NCBI RefSeq assembly: GCF_018336815.1
Contig: NZ_CP050497.1
Span: 1,426,001-1,490,000 of the forward strand
Direction of reading: 5' to 3'
DNA: 64,000 nucleotides
Source of the DNA: Treponema vincentii
GTDB taxonomy: Bacteria > Spirochaetota > Spirochaetia > Treponematales > Treponemataceae
The position numbers and the translations under genes were made by a program. A model generated the notes under the pieces. It did not search any database. It worked only from the letters and a program-made list of their open reading frames with translations, and was not told where the DNA came from. Positions 48,057-56,192 of this stretch are shown piece after piece (positions within the stretch are counted from its first letter, which is position 1; every line of letters begins with the position of its first letter).

Positions 48057-49349
48057 ATGGAACTCACGGACATTGACTGTAATCAATTCATTGCAATCCT
48101 TCAAGAAGAGCTGGTTCCCGCGCTCGGCTGTACCGAACCGATTGCCATAGCATATGCGGGCGCTCATGCCCGTACTTTGCTCGGGAAAATTCCCGACCGC
48201 GTGTGCATTAAAAGCAGCGGTAACATTATTAAAAATGTAAAGAGCGTTACCGTCCCCAATTCGGGCAACATGAAAGGTATTCCGGCGGCGGCGGCAATCG
48301 GTATTATCGGCGGTAATCCCGATAAGGGGCTTGAGGTCCTTGCCGACATAACCGAAGCCGATATCGCCCGTACCAAGGAATTTTTGGAAAAAGTTCCTTG
48401 CAAGGTGTCCTTGTTGGATACGGTCGCTTCTCTGCATTTTATTGTAGAAGTTTTTGCCGGCGCCGACAGCGCATCGGTTGAGATTATCCATCAGCATACG
48501 AATATCGTGCATACAACCAAAAACGGAAAAGACGTATTATCTATTCCGTTTGATCCGGCCAGTGCAAATGCCGCGTTGACCGACCGCGCGGGATTGTCGG
48601 TAAAAAAGATCCTTGAGTTTGCCGATACGATAGACCTTGACCGCGTCCGCCCGATACTGGAGCGGCAGATCGACTATAATACCCGCATCTCACAGGAAGG
48701 CTTGGAACATCGCTACGGTATTAACGCAGGCGCGAATCTCTTGAAGGCTGCTGAAGCGGAGCAAGCCGTTACCCTAAAAATCCGTGCACAGGCCGCCGCC
48801 GCCGCAGGTTCCGATGCCCGCATGAGCGGCTGTACCTTGCCGGTTGTTACCAATTCCGGCAGCGGTAATCAGGGTTTGACTGCTTCGTTACCGGTTATCG
48901 TGTTTGCTGAAGAAAAAAAGCTCCCGCATGATAAGCTGTTACGCGGGTTGCTGGTTAGTAACTTGATTGCGATTCATCAAAAGACGCGGATCGGACGGCT
49001 TTCCGCCTATTGCGGAGCTGTCAGTGCAGGTTGCGGAAGCGGGGCTGCCGTTACATATCTTTCAGGCGGCAGCTATGAACAGGTATGCGGGACAATTACC
49101 AATACCCTTGCGGTTGTGTCGGGAATTGTCTGCGACGGCGCCAAGCCCTCGTGCGCTTCAAAGATTGCCTCATCGGTCGATGCAGCGCTGAATGCTCATT
49201 ACCTTGCAATGCAAAACAGGGTATTTCAACCGGGCGAGGGTATCGTAAAAGGCGATATAGAAAAGACCATTGCCGGTGTAGGCTCTGTTGCAGCCGACGG
49301 TATGCGGGAAACCGATAAGGTGATATTAAAAATCATGGTGGAAGACTAG
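48057..49349 (+). CDS. L-cysteine desulfidase family protein (CyuA/YhaM)
   Basis: 430 aa of the UPF0597/CyuA family, which uses a [4Fe-4S] cluster to split L-cysteine to pyruvate, ammonia and sulfide. VPALGCTEPIAIAYA carries the first cluster Cys (C25); SAYCGAVSAGCGSGAAV and GIVCDGAKPSCASK hold the later ones. The VTNSGSGNQGL segment fits L-serine dehydratase-like folds. Next to an amino-acid symporter it suggests uptake and use of cysteine with H2S release, a known trait of oral treponemes. Serine or cystathionine as a substrate is not excluded. Confidence 0.85.
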   Translation: MELTDIDCNQFIAILQEELVPALGCTEPIAIAYAGAHARTLLGKIPDRVCIKSSGNIIKNVKSVTVPNSGNMKGIPAAAAIGIIGGNPDKGLEVLADITEADIARTKEFLEKVPCKVSLLDTVASLHFIVEVFAGADSASVEIIHQHTNIVHTTKNGKDVLSIPFDPASANAALTDRAGLSVKKILEFADTIDLDRVRPILERQIDYNTRISQEGLEHRYGINAGANLLKAAEAEQAVTLKIRAQAAAAAGSDARMSGCTLPVVTNSGSGNQGLTASLPVIVFAEEKKLPHDKLLRGLLVSNLIAIHQKTRIGRLSAYCGAVSAGCGSGAAVTYLSGGSYEQVCGTITNTLAVVSGIVCDGAKPSCASKIASSVDAALNAHYLAMQNRVFQPGEGIVKGDIEKTIAGVGSVAADGMRETDKVILKIMVED

Positions 49350-49447
49350 TCTTACGCCGATTATGCGCCGGGAGCGTTCCGAAAGCAATCGACTTTCGCG
49401 GCGTTTCCGGCGTTTTTACAGTCAATTTGTAAATGGAGGTTTACTAT

Positions 49448-50851
49448 ATGAAAAAGACATTGATAACGGGCGGTACACTCGTAACCGAAAACGATACGTT
49501 TAAGGCGGATATTGCGATAACCGGCAGCAAGATAACCGGAATTGGGCATTTTCCCCCTGCTGATTTTGATGCCGTATATGAAGTTTCCGGCTGTTATGTT
49601 ATGCCGGGGTTAATCGATGCGCACACACATCTTGAGTTACAGCAATCCCCGCAATATCGCGCCGTCGATGACTTTTACACCGGTACCGTTGCAGCAGCTT
49701 GCGGCGGTACGACCTCCGTTATCGACCATATCGCTTTCGGCCCCGCCGGATGCAACCTGCATTATTCCATTGACCGGTACCATGAGCTTGCAAAAAAAGC
49801 GGTTATCGACTACAGCTTTCACGGCGTTATTCAGCATGTCGACGACGCTATCTTGCAGGAATTATCCGGTATCATTAAAAACGAAGGTATTACGAGCTTT
49901 AAGGCCTATACGACTTACGGATTTAAAATTGATGACACGGGTTTTTACCGCTTGCTGCAAACCGTGAAGGAAGCGGGCGGAATTTTAACCGTACATTCGG
50001 AAAACGATTCGCTTATTAACTATCTCCGCTCGAAATTCGTAAAAGAAAATAAAATGCTGCCTATCTACCATGCGCGCAGCCGCCCTAACGAAACGGAAGC
50101 CGAGGCTGTTTCTCGCCTTATCCATTTTTCGGAAATGGTGGAAGATGCCCCGCTGTACATTGTGCATCTTTCTACGGGAGAGGCGCTTATCAGCGTCATA
50201 GAGGGGCGGCAGCACGTTAATCGGCTGTTTGTTGAAACCTGTACGCAGTATCTGACGCTTTCGGAAGAAAAATACGGAAACGAGAACGGCAGCCCCGATG
50301 ATCCTGAAAATATCGAAGGGCTGAAATATATTATGGCGCCGCCCTTGCGCAGAAAGCAAGATATAGAAGCGCTCTGGATCGGGCTTGCAAACGGCGATAT
50401 CCAAGTAGTCGCAACCGACCATTGTCCCTTCCTGTTAAAAGAAAAGATGGACACCAAGGGCGATTTTACCAAGGGACCGGGCGGCGCTCCCGGGATCGAA
50501 GAGCGGGTGCGGATTATTTTCTCCGAAGGCGTACAAAAAAAGCGGATTTCGTTGGAGCGTTTCGTACAGGTGATGGCGGCAAATCCTGCCCGCATCTTCG
50601 GTATGTATCCTCAAAAAGGATGCCTGTTGCCCGGCGCCGATGCCGACATCACGGTGATCAATCCCAATGCCGAAGAAGTGCTGACAAAGAAAAATTTGAA
50701 AAGCGCCTGCGATTACTGCACGTATGAAGGGATGAAGGTGCAGTGTGCAATCGATTCCGTATTCAGCCGTGGGGAATTAATCGTAAAGAATAACGAATTT
50801 TTAGGCGAAAAGGGTAGGGGACAATTCATCTTTAGAAAACCGCCGTTTTAA
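49448..50851 (+). CDS. dihydropyrimidinase (D-hydantoinase)
   Basis: 467-aa amidohydrolase that opens dihydropyrimidine or hydantoin rings. Metal ligands: DAHTH near the start, the carbamylated Lys in SFKAYTTYG, TVHSEN, IVHLSTGE and VATDHCPF. GGAGG at 49435-49439 with proper spacing supports ATG 49448 rather than 49433. It lies 98 bases after the desulfidase, possibly in the same transcript; pyrimidine and amino-acid use may be combined. Confidence 0.88.
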   Translation: MKKTLITGGTLVTENDTFKADIAITGSKITGIGHFPPADFDAVYEVSGCYVMPGLIDAHTHLELQQSPQYRAVDDFYTGTVAAACGGTTSVIDHIAFGPAGCNLHYSIDRYHELAKKAVIDYSFHGVIQHVDDAILQELSGIIKNEGITSFKAYTTYGFKIDDTGFYRLLQTVKEAGGILTVHSENDSLINYLRSKFVKENKMLPIYHARSRPNETEAEAVSRLIHFSEMVEDAPLYIVHLSTGEALISVIEGRQHVNRLFVETCTQYLTLSEEKYGNENGSPDDPENIEGLKYIMAPPLRRKQDIEALWIGLANGDIQVVATDHCPFLLKEKMDTKGDFTKGPGGAPGIEERVRIIFSEGVQKKRISLERFVQVMAANPARIFGMYPQKGCLLPGADADITVINPNAEEVLTKKNLKSACDYCTYEGMKVQCAIDSVFSRGELIVKNNEFLGEKGRGQFIFRKPPF

Positions 50852-50904
50852 TGCAACAACTCTCTTCATCCATATCCATTCTGAATCCGATATCTAGTTT
50901 CAGA

Positions 50905-50922
50905 AGCGGCACGGATGCCGCT
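50905..50922. repeat. small CGGA-loop hairpin after the dihydropyrimidinase gene
   Basis: AGCGGCA-CGGA-TGCCGCT: 7-bp perfect stem with the same CGGA loop as the 15-bp hairpin at 50964. A second 8-bp stem, GTTTCAGC/GCTGAAAC, follows at 50941-50959. There is no T tract, so termination is possible but not clear. Confidence 0.6.
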
Positions 50923-50963
50923 GGTTATATCAGAAGCGATGTTTCAGCATCGCTGAAACTCGT

Positions 50964-50997
50964 CATGAAAAGTGTACACGGATGTACACTTTTCATG
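50964..50997. repeat. 15-bp perfect hairpin with CGGA loop (R4, copy 1)
   Basis: 50964-50978 is exactly complementary to 50983-50997, loop CGGA. Bases next to the loop are ACA/TGT as in copies at 54011 and 59995, although the outer 12 bp are unrelated. It is followed by a right-end fragment of the 123-bp element (to about 51034). Confidence 0.9.
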
Positions 50998-51003
50998 ATG
51001 CGA

Positions 51004-51034
51004 CAACGCAGATGTGCCGTATATTTGCAAAAAA
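51004..51034 (+). repeat. right-end fragment of the 123-bp structured repeat
   Basis: CAACGCAGATGTGCCGTATATTTGC plus A run matches the right end of the element at 54150-54272. The left half is absent; the R4 hairpin occupies its place. It abuts the 3' end of the minus-strand TPM gene. Confidence 0.75.
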
Positions 51035-51040
51035 AGGAGG

Positions 51041-51734
51041 TTAGTATTCTAAAATAACAAGCCCATCGGGCAGCTCATTGAGATTTTCCGCTTTGTTAGG
51101 AAAGTGTTCTTGCAGAATCCTGCCACATTCTTTTACGGCAGAGATAAAGGCTTGAGCGGCCTGGCGTTCTTTTAATCCTGCAGTCATAATTTTGCAAATG
51201 CTGTCCCATTCGGTTTGAGCTACTTTTGCGGCAATTCCCGAATCGGCGATGACAAAAAAACTTCCGTTCCAGTACGGAAGCAAAGATGAGAACGCCTGAA
51301 TGTCCGGTAGTTTTATATATGCCGCTTTCCACAAAGTGTTGGAGTGCACGGGCATAGACGCGGCGGTTTTTTAAGGCATTCGGGATAATCAGCCGGTCGA
51401 TTGCGGGAATATTTACCAATAAATAAACGATAAGCACAACGGTAGCTGCACTGCTGCCGATAACTGCTGTCAACTGGGCAGGAGAAGGGAACCAAACAGT
51501 GCGTTCCAACAGGTTCCAGATGGGGGCAGCGCATAAAAACAAGATGAGAAAAGAGAGAAAGGATGCGCAAAATGCAACGAATAGCTCTACAAAGGCATAG
51601 GAATCGCTTTGGTACACAACCGCAAGGGCAATTTCTCCGGTTGTCTTTTTCTCAGCCTCCGCAACCGTATCCGCAATTTCTCTCATTTGAGTAGGAGAAA
51701 TATCCATCAGTTTTAACAGCCTATTCTTTTTCAT
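51041..51734 (-). pseudogene. TPM-domain membrane protein, frameshifted
   Basis: Repaired length about 230 aa. An N-terminal TPM/phosphatase-like segment (IADTVAEAEKKTTGEIALAVVYQSD, about 17-41), two membrane helices (about 45-70 and 85-110), then TGHSGVLIFASVLERKFFVIADSGIAAKV and a helical C-terminus. The frame is lost at the T7 run (A7 at 51254-51260 on the plus strand); one base fewer restores KFFVIADSGIAAKVAQTEWD through to the stop at 51041. It is downstream of lemA, the usual partner of this family (LemA/TPM pairs). The function of the pair is not established. Confidence 0.85.
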
Positions 51735-51761
51735 TGCATCCCTTCCTTAATCGATAATCAG

Positions 51762-52370
51762 TTAAAATTCAACTTTAGGCGCAGTTGCAGCTTGTTCATC
51801 AGCCTTAAAATACGCCTTTTCTCTAAAGCCGAACATATTAGCGAGAAAGGCTTGCGGAAAACGCCTAATCTGTAAATTATATGTCTGTACCGCTTCATTA
51901 AAACGCTTCCGTTCTACGGCAATACGGTTTTCGGTTCCTTCAAGCTGGCTTTGTAAGTCTCGAAAGTTTTCATTTGCTTTTAATTCGGGGTAATTTTCTG
52001 CGACGGCAAGCAGTCGTTGTAGTGCACCGCCTAACTCGCTCTGTGCTTTTTGGAACTTTTCAAACGATTCGGGATTATTTAAGACGTCGTCCGAAACATT
52101 GATAACACCACCTGCTTTAGAGCGCATTTCCGCAATTTCGGTAAAGACTTTTTCCTCATGGCTCGCATAGCCTTTTACGGTGTTCACGAGGTTGGGGATT
52201 AAATCGAAACGGCGCTGGTATACGTTTTCTACCTGACTCCATGCCGCTTTAACGTTTTCATCCGCCGCTACCATCGAATTATACGAACGGGTTACACAAC
52301 CGTACAGTGAAAAAATAATCAGCACAATAATGCCGAGAACGATAAGCCCTGTTTTTAATCCTTTGCTCAT
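51762..52370 (-). CDS. lemA: LemA family protein
   Basis: 202 aa. N-terminal membrane helix (about 8-25), then the LemA coiled-coil domain with NSMVAADENVKAAWSQVENVYQRRFDLIPNLVNTVKGYASHE and LLAVAENYPELKANENFRDLQSQLEGTENRIAVERKRFNEAVQTYN, both diagnostic. It sits in the membrane with the bulk outside. It forms a two-gene unit with the TPM protein, 27 bases apart. The role is unknown in general; some links to envelope stress exist in other bacteria. Confidence 0.92.
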   Translation of the reverse strand: MSKGLKTGLIVLGIIVLIIFSLYGCVTRSYNSMVAADENVKAAWSQVENVYQRRFDLIPNLVNTVKGYASHEEKVFTEIAEMRSKAGGVINVSDDVLNNPESFEKFQKAQSELGGALQRLLAVAENYPELKANENFRDLQSQLEGTENRIAVERKRFNEAVQTYNLQIRRFPQAFLANMFGFREKAYFKADEQAATAPKVEF

Positions 52371-53120
52371 AGCCGGATGCTCCTATCAAATTGGTAAAGT
52401 ATTCTTATGCACACTGATGGAAACCTCTAAAAACTTCAGTTTTTTAGAGGTTTTCCTTAAGCTTATTTGCGATGTTTTAATTTAAGTCATTACTATATAA
52501 AGACTTAAATTAAAACTCGTCGGGCACCTCTAAAAATCTAACCGAGTTTTTAGAGGTGCCCTGATGTATGCCGAACTGACTGTAAAGTATAGACCATTTA
52601 TCGAAAAAAAACAATGTGCCGAAAGTCCGTAAGCAGGGATTCAGCATGAAAGAAAAATAAAAGAAAAACATCGTTTTATGTGACAGCACGTGTGAAAAAA
52701 GAGGGCGTTCAGGCACTTTCGCTTCGCTCAAAGGCCATTCACAACCCTCTTTTTTCACGCTTTTCTGATATATTCCGGTCTTTCGTTGTTTTTTTCACAG
52801 CTGAATCCCTGTCATTATTAAAAAAGTGCGGATTTTTGAATTTCTTTGTCCTAAAAAACATTCAAAAATCCGCACTTGCTCTATTAGAAAACCTCCTGTT
52901 TCACTGTTATCTCTCAAGAATTTTTTTCATGCTGAAGCCCTGAGTCCGTAAGGTAGTTGTAATTGTTATTATGGTACAGAGGCCGAGATATTACCCTTTT
53001 CCGTACAAATAAACATTTTACAGTAGAAAAACGGATCGACGTCCTTTTGTCTATACAAAAAATAGTTTTTTTATAGACATAGTGATTTCCCTATTTTGCA
53101 TTATAAAAGTAACCCACGCT
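52371..53120. repeat. palindrome-dense intergenic region
   Basis: Five perfect inverted repeats lie between the divergent lemA and tetR genes: 52421-52433/52441-52453 (ACCTCTAAAAA type), 52474-52488/52502-52516 (15 bp), 52522-52536/52547-52561 (15 bp, ACCTCTAAAAA type), 52692-52705/52745-52758 (14 bp) and 52824-52841/52860-52877 (18 bp). No gene ends here, so they are not ordinary terminators. No coding region in this 750-base stretch is supported; the visible frames lie across the palindromes. Confidence 0.85.
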
Positions 53121-53158
53121 TGACATTTTTAGCTTGTTTTAGTAACATTGTTACTAAT
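53121..53158 (+). promoter_or_regulatory. tetR promoter and overlapping operator
   Basis: TTGACA (53121-53126), 17-base spacer, TAACAT (53144-53149). The -10 lies inside the perfect palindrome TTAGTAACA-T-TGTTACTAA (53140-53158), 9-1-9, a typical TetR operator. This predicts autorepression. Confidence 0.75.
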
Positions 53159-53175
53159 TAGTAGAAAAGTTATTC

Positions 53176-53895
53176 ATGCGGAGGGTTTTATACCTGCCGT
53201 TTTTCGGCAATGCTCTGCAGCGGGGTATGTTGATTAGAACTATGAACAACTATGCGGAAAAAATATTAGCCGATAAGGATGAACTAAACACACGGGCAAA
53301 GATTTTGCGCGCTGCAAAACAGGAGTTTTTTACCAATGGTTTTGCAGATACCAATGTGCGCACCATCGCCGAAAAAGCAGGGGTTACGACAGGGGCGCTG
53401 TATAACCTTTTTGATAATAAGGACGGCATATTCGAAGCTCTTGTAAGCGGCGTATTCGACGAATTTTTAGCCATCGTAACGCATCACGATGTATTCGATG
53501 CTGAAAAATTCGGCATGAAAACAGGCGAGCTTTCCGCAATTACCGAGCTTTCGCAACGCCGCTTTTTAAGGATGATAGATTTTTTCTATGCTCATTGGGA
53601 TGCGATGAAATTGATTGTCTGCTGTTCGAAGGGAAGCTCCTGTGAGCATATTTTTGATAAAGCAATCGATGTAACTGAAAGAGAAACACTTCAATGGCTG
53701 GAACAAGACGGCGTTAAAATGTCGCGGCGCATACGATTTTTTATTCATGTCATGGTAACGTCTCACTTTGAAAATCTAAAAGAAGTTTTTTATCATAACT
53801 TAAAAAAATCGGAAGCGGTAGAATATATACTCGACTTTAACATATACCATTGTGCCGGGTGGAAACAATATTGGATGGAACAAGTAAAAGGCTAA
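53176..53895 (+). CDS. TetR/AcrR-family transcriptional regulator
   Basis: 239 aa. The DNA-binding domain (about 36-85: RAKILRAAKQEFFTNGFADTNVRTIAEKAGVTTGALYNLFDNKDGIFEAL) is a clear TetR HTH; the C-terminal ligand domain is variable. Starts at 53176, 53227 and 53242 are all possible; the helix-turn-helix is far from each. It is upstream of two ABC exporter genes and is likely their regulator as well as its own. The ligand is unknown. Confidence 0.87.
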   Translation: MRRVLYLPFFGNALQRGMLIRTMNNYAEKILADKDELNTRAKILRAAKQEFFTNGFADTNVRTIAEKAGVTTGALYNLFDNKDGIFEALVSGVFDEFLAIVTHHDVFDAEKFGMKTGELSAITELSQRRFLRMIDFFYAHWDAMKLIVCCSKGSSCEHIFDKAIDVTERETLQWLEQDGVKMSRRIRFFIHVMVTSHFENLKEVFYHNLKKSEAVEYILDFNIYHCAGWKQYWMEQVKG

Positions 53896-54010
53896 AGGGG
53901 TATGGGAAATTCATAATTGGTAATTGGTAATAAGCGTTAGGGATTGGAGGGGCAGCGCAGCTGTTCCGAAGGAATGGAGCGTTAGCGGAACCCCGTAAAG
54001 CCCGACGGTC

Positions 54011-54044
54011 GGTCAAACATTGACATCCGTGTCAATGTTTGACC
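54011..54044. repeat. 15-bp perfect hairpin with TCCG loop (R4, copy 2)
   Basis: 54011-54025 pairs perfectly with 54030-54044; loop TCCG, the reverse of CGGA, again flanked by ACA/TGT. Outer arms are unrelated to copies 1 and 3. Confidence 0.9.
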
Positions 54045-54149
54045 TGCGAGATTTATTGTATAAATCTCGCAATAGCGTATTCCACAGCCCTCCGTGGCTA
54101 CTGGGATACGCGGGAACCGGAACGCCCAAAATTAATTTTATGAATAAGC

Positions 54150-54272
54150 CTTTTGCAAATAGACGGTACAGATGCAAGGCGCAAGCAAAAATTAACCGGA
54201 GCCGTACTTTGTGTACGGTGAGGATTAATTTTTTTGAAGCAACGCAGCAGATGTCCCGTATATTTGTAAAAG
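54150..54272 (+). repeat. 123-bp structured element (R3, copy 1)
   Basis: Ends CTTTTGCAAATA and TATTTGTAAAAG are complementary apart from a G-T pair. Inside, CAAAAATTAACC faces GGATTAATTTTT around a CCGTAC/GTACGG hairpin. The right end lies 18 bases before ATG 54291. Copies 2 and 3 (56029-56150 minus, 60060-60182 plus) have the same fold with compensating changes. Confidence 0.85.
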
Positions 54273-54290
54273 ATAAGGAGGTTGTTCTAA

Positions 54291-56027
54291 ATGGACACAT
54301 ATAAAAGGTTATTAAAATATACGCCGGAGAAAATACACTGTGCGTATATTTCGGTGGTGTGCGCTACGCTGGGAGTTGCTTCTCAGATGGGTGCATTTTG
54401 GTTTTTATGGAAGTTTTTGTACGCGCTTTTGGTTACCAAAAACGTTACGGACGGGTCGATGTACGCAACGGTGATTGTTTCGCTGTTGGCAGGTTATTCG
54501 GTTGTATATTTCTGCGCTTTGTGGGCGTCGCACGTACTTGGGTTCCGGCTTGAATCGAATTTGCGCAAAACGGCAATCAATCATTTGATGAATGCTTCGT
54601 TTTCGTTTTTCGACCTGAACCCGTCGGGAAAAATCCGCAAGCTGATCGATGACAATGCGCAGGAAACGCACATGCTGGTTGCGCATTTAATTCCCGATAA
54701 TATTTCCGCATTGTTTACGCCGATTTTTATGTTTATCATTGTATTTGCAGTTGATGTAAAACTCGGTCTGTTGCTGCTTGCCGTTGCGCTTATCGGCGGT
54801 GCGCAGATGATGTTTATGATGGGCAATAAAGATTTTATGCGGAAGTATCAAGCGGCGTTGGAACGGATGAATGCCGAAGCGGTTGAATATGTCCGCGGTA
54901 TGCAGATTGTCAAAATCTTTAGAAGCACGGTTGAATCTTTTAAAGCGTTTTACGAAGCAATTACCGGCTATTCCGATTTAGCATACAAGTACACGCTCAG
55001 CTGCCGTACGCCGTATGTGATGTTTCAAGTGCTGTTTAATCTGTTCGCGGTATTCACTATTCCTGCCGCTATTTATTTTATGAACAAGGGGGCGGACGCT
55101 AACCTTATCATTGCAAAGCTCGTCTTTTTTGTCTGTATCGCCGGTGTGCTTTTTTCGGCATTTATGCGCGTGATGTATGTCGGTATGTATAACTTTCAGG
55201 CAAAAAGCGTTGTAGATAAACTCGAAAATCTTTTTGCAGATATGGAAAAGGATAACCTTGAACACGGTACGGAAGAAACCTTTGAGAACTTCGGTATTGA
55301 ATTTAAAAACGTATCGTTCGGTTACACGGAAGAAAAGATTTTAAATGATGTCAGTTTTACATTGGAACCGAATAAAACCTATGCACTGGTCGGATCATCA
55401 GGCGGAGGAAAAAGTACAATAGCAAAATTGATCTCTGGTTTTTATAAAATAAATTCAGGTGAAATTTTAATCGGCGGAAAAAATATTTCGTCATATTCAC
55501 GGAATGCGCTGATGCACAGTATCGCCTTTGTGTTCCAAACCTCGAAGCTCTTTAAAACAAGTATTTTTGAAAACGTCAAAATGGGGAATAAAAATGCAAG
55601 CGATGAAGAGGTGATGAATGCGCTTAGGCTTGCCCGCTGCGAAGATATTTTAGCCAAATTCCCCGAACGTGAAAAAACGGTTATCGGTTCAAAGGGTGTA
55701 CACTTATCCGGCGGAGAAATTCAGCGTGTTGCGATTGCCCGCGCTATTTTGAAAAATGCGGATATTATCATTTTGGACGAGGCGTCCGCCGCTGCCGACC
55801 CGGAAAATGAATACGAAATTCAACAGGCGTTTTCCAATTTGATGAAAAACAAAACGGTTATTATGATTGCGCACCGCTTGAGCTCGATTAGAAACGTCGA
55901 CGAAATTCTCGTGGTCGAAGACGGAAACATCGCCGAACGCGGCAGCGATGCCGAGCTTATGCAAAAAGGCGGAAAATACAGCCATCTACAACGACTGTAT
56001 TCTAAGGCGAATGACTGGAGGGTCTAG
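54291..56027 (+). CDS. ABC exporter half-transporter (first of pair)
   Basis: 578 aa. Six membrane helices (about 15-290), then an ATPase domain with Walker A GSSGGGKS, Q-loop FVFQTSKLFKTSIFENVKMGN, signature LSGGEIQRVAIARA, Walker B IIILDEASAAADPE and the IAHRL switch, all intact. The AAGGAGG site is 6 bases before ATG 54291. It pairs with the next gene as a likely heterodimeric exporter controlled by the TetR protein; drug, peptide or lipid cargo is unknown. Confidence 0.88.
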   Translation: MDTYKRLLKYTPEKIHCAYISVVCATLGVASQMGAFWFLWKFLYALLVTKNVTDGSMYATVIVSLLAGYSVVYFCALWASHVLGFRLESNLRKTAINHLMNASFSFFDLNPSGKIRKLIDDNAQETHMLVAHLIPDNISALFTPIFMFIIVFAVDVKLGLLLLAVALIGGAQMMFMMGNKDFMRKYQAALERMNAEAVEYVRGMQIVKIFRSTVESFKAFYEAITGYSDLAYKYTLSCRTPYVMFQVLFNLFAVFTIPAAIYFMNKGADANLIIAKLVFFVCIAGVLFSAFMRVMYVGMYNFQAKSVVDKLENLFADMEKDNLEHGTEETFENFGIEFKNVSFGYTEEKILNDVSFTLEPNKTYALVGSSGGGKSTIAKLISGFYKINSGEILIGGKNISSYSRNALMHSIAFVFQTSKLFKTSIFENVKMGNKNASDEEVMNALRLARCEDILAKFPEREKTVIGSKGVHLSGGEIQRVAIARAILKNADIIILDEASAAADPENEYEIQQAFSNLMKNKTVIMIAHRLSSIRNVDEILVVEDGNIAERGSDAELMQKGGKYSHLQRLYSKANDWRV

Positions 56028-56028
56028 A

Positions 56029-56150
56029 CTTTTGCAAATATGCGGGTAATTACTTTGTCGCTGCATAAAAATTAATCCTCAACGTATCAAAGATACGCCT
56101 CCGGTTAATTTTTATTCGCTCCTCGTACTTACCTCACCTATTTGCAAAAG
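56029..56150 (-). repeat. 122-bp structured element (R3, copy 2)
   Basis: Minus-strand copy of the element at 54150. The right end (CATATTTGCAAAAG) lies just after the stop of the first ABC gene and the left end (CTTTTGCAAATAG) at 56150; the inner stem has GCGTATC/GATACG. It separates the two ABC genes. Confidence 0.85.
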
Positions 56151-56192
56151 CGTTGGAAGGAAAGAGATTTTTTCCTAATTAGGGAGTTATAT

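Larger units (their letters stand above)
53896..54290. other. intergenic region of stacked hairpins upstream of ABC exporter
   Basis: It begins with AATTGGTAATTGGTAAT direct repeats, then a GC-rich block (53949-54000, GGGGCAGCG…GGAACCCC) able to fold, the R4 hairpin (54011-54044), a GCGAGATTTA/TAAATCTCGC hairpin (54046-54070), and the R3 element (54150-54272). A ribosome site (AAGGAGG) and ATG 54291 follow. I see no gene here. Confidence 0.7.

Noticed and set aside
52680-52943. 87-codon frame in the palindrome cluster
   Set aside because: It spans two perfect inverted repeats; no family or ribosome site.
54020-54304. 94-codon frame leading into the ABC exporter
   Set aside because: Runs through R4 and R3 repeats; coding is not plausible.
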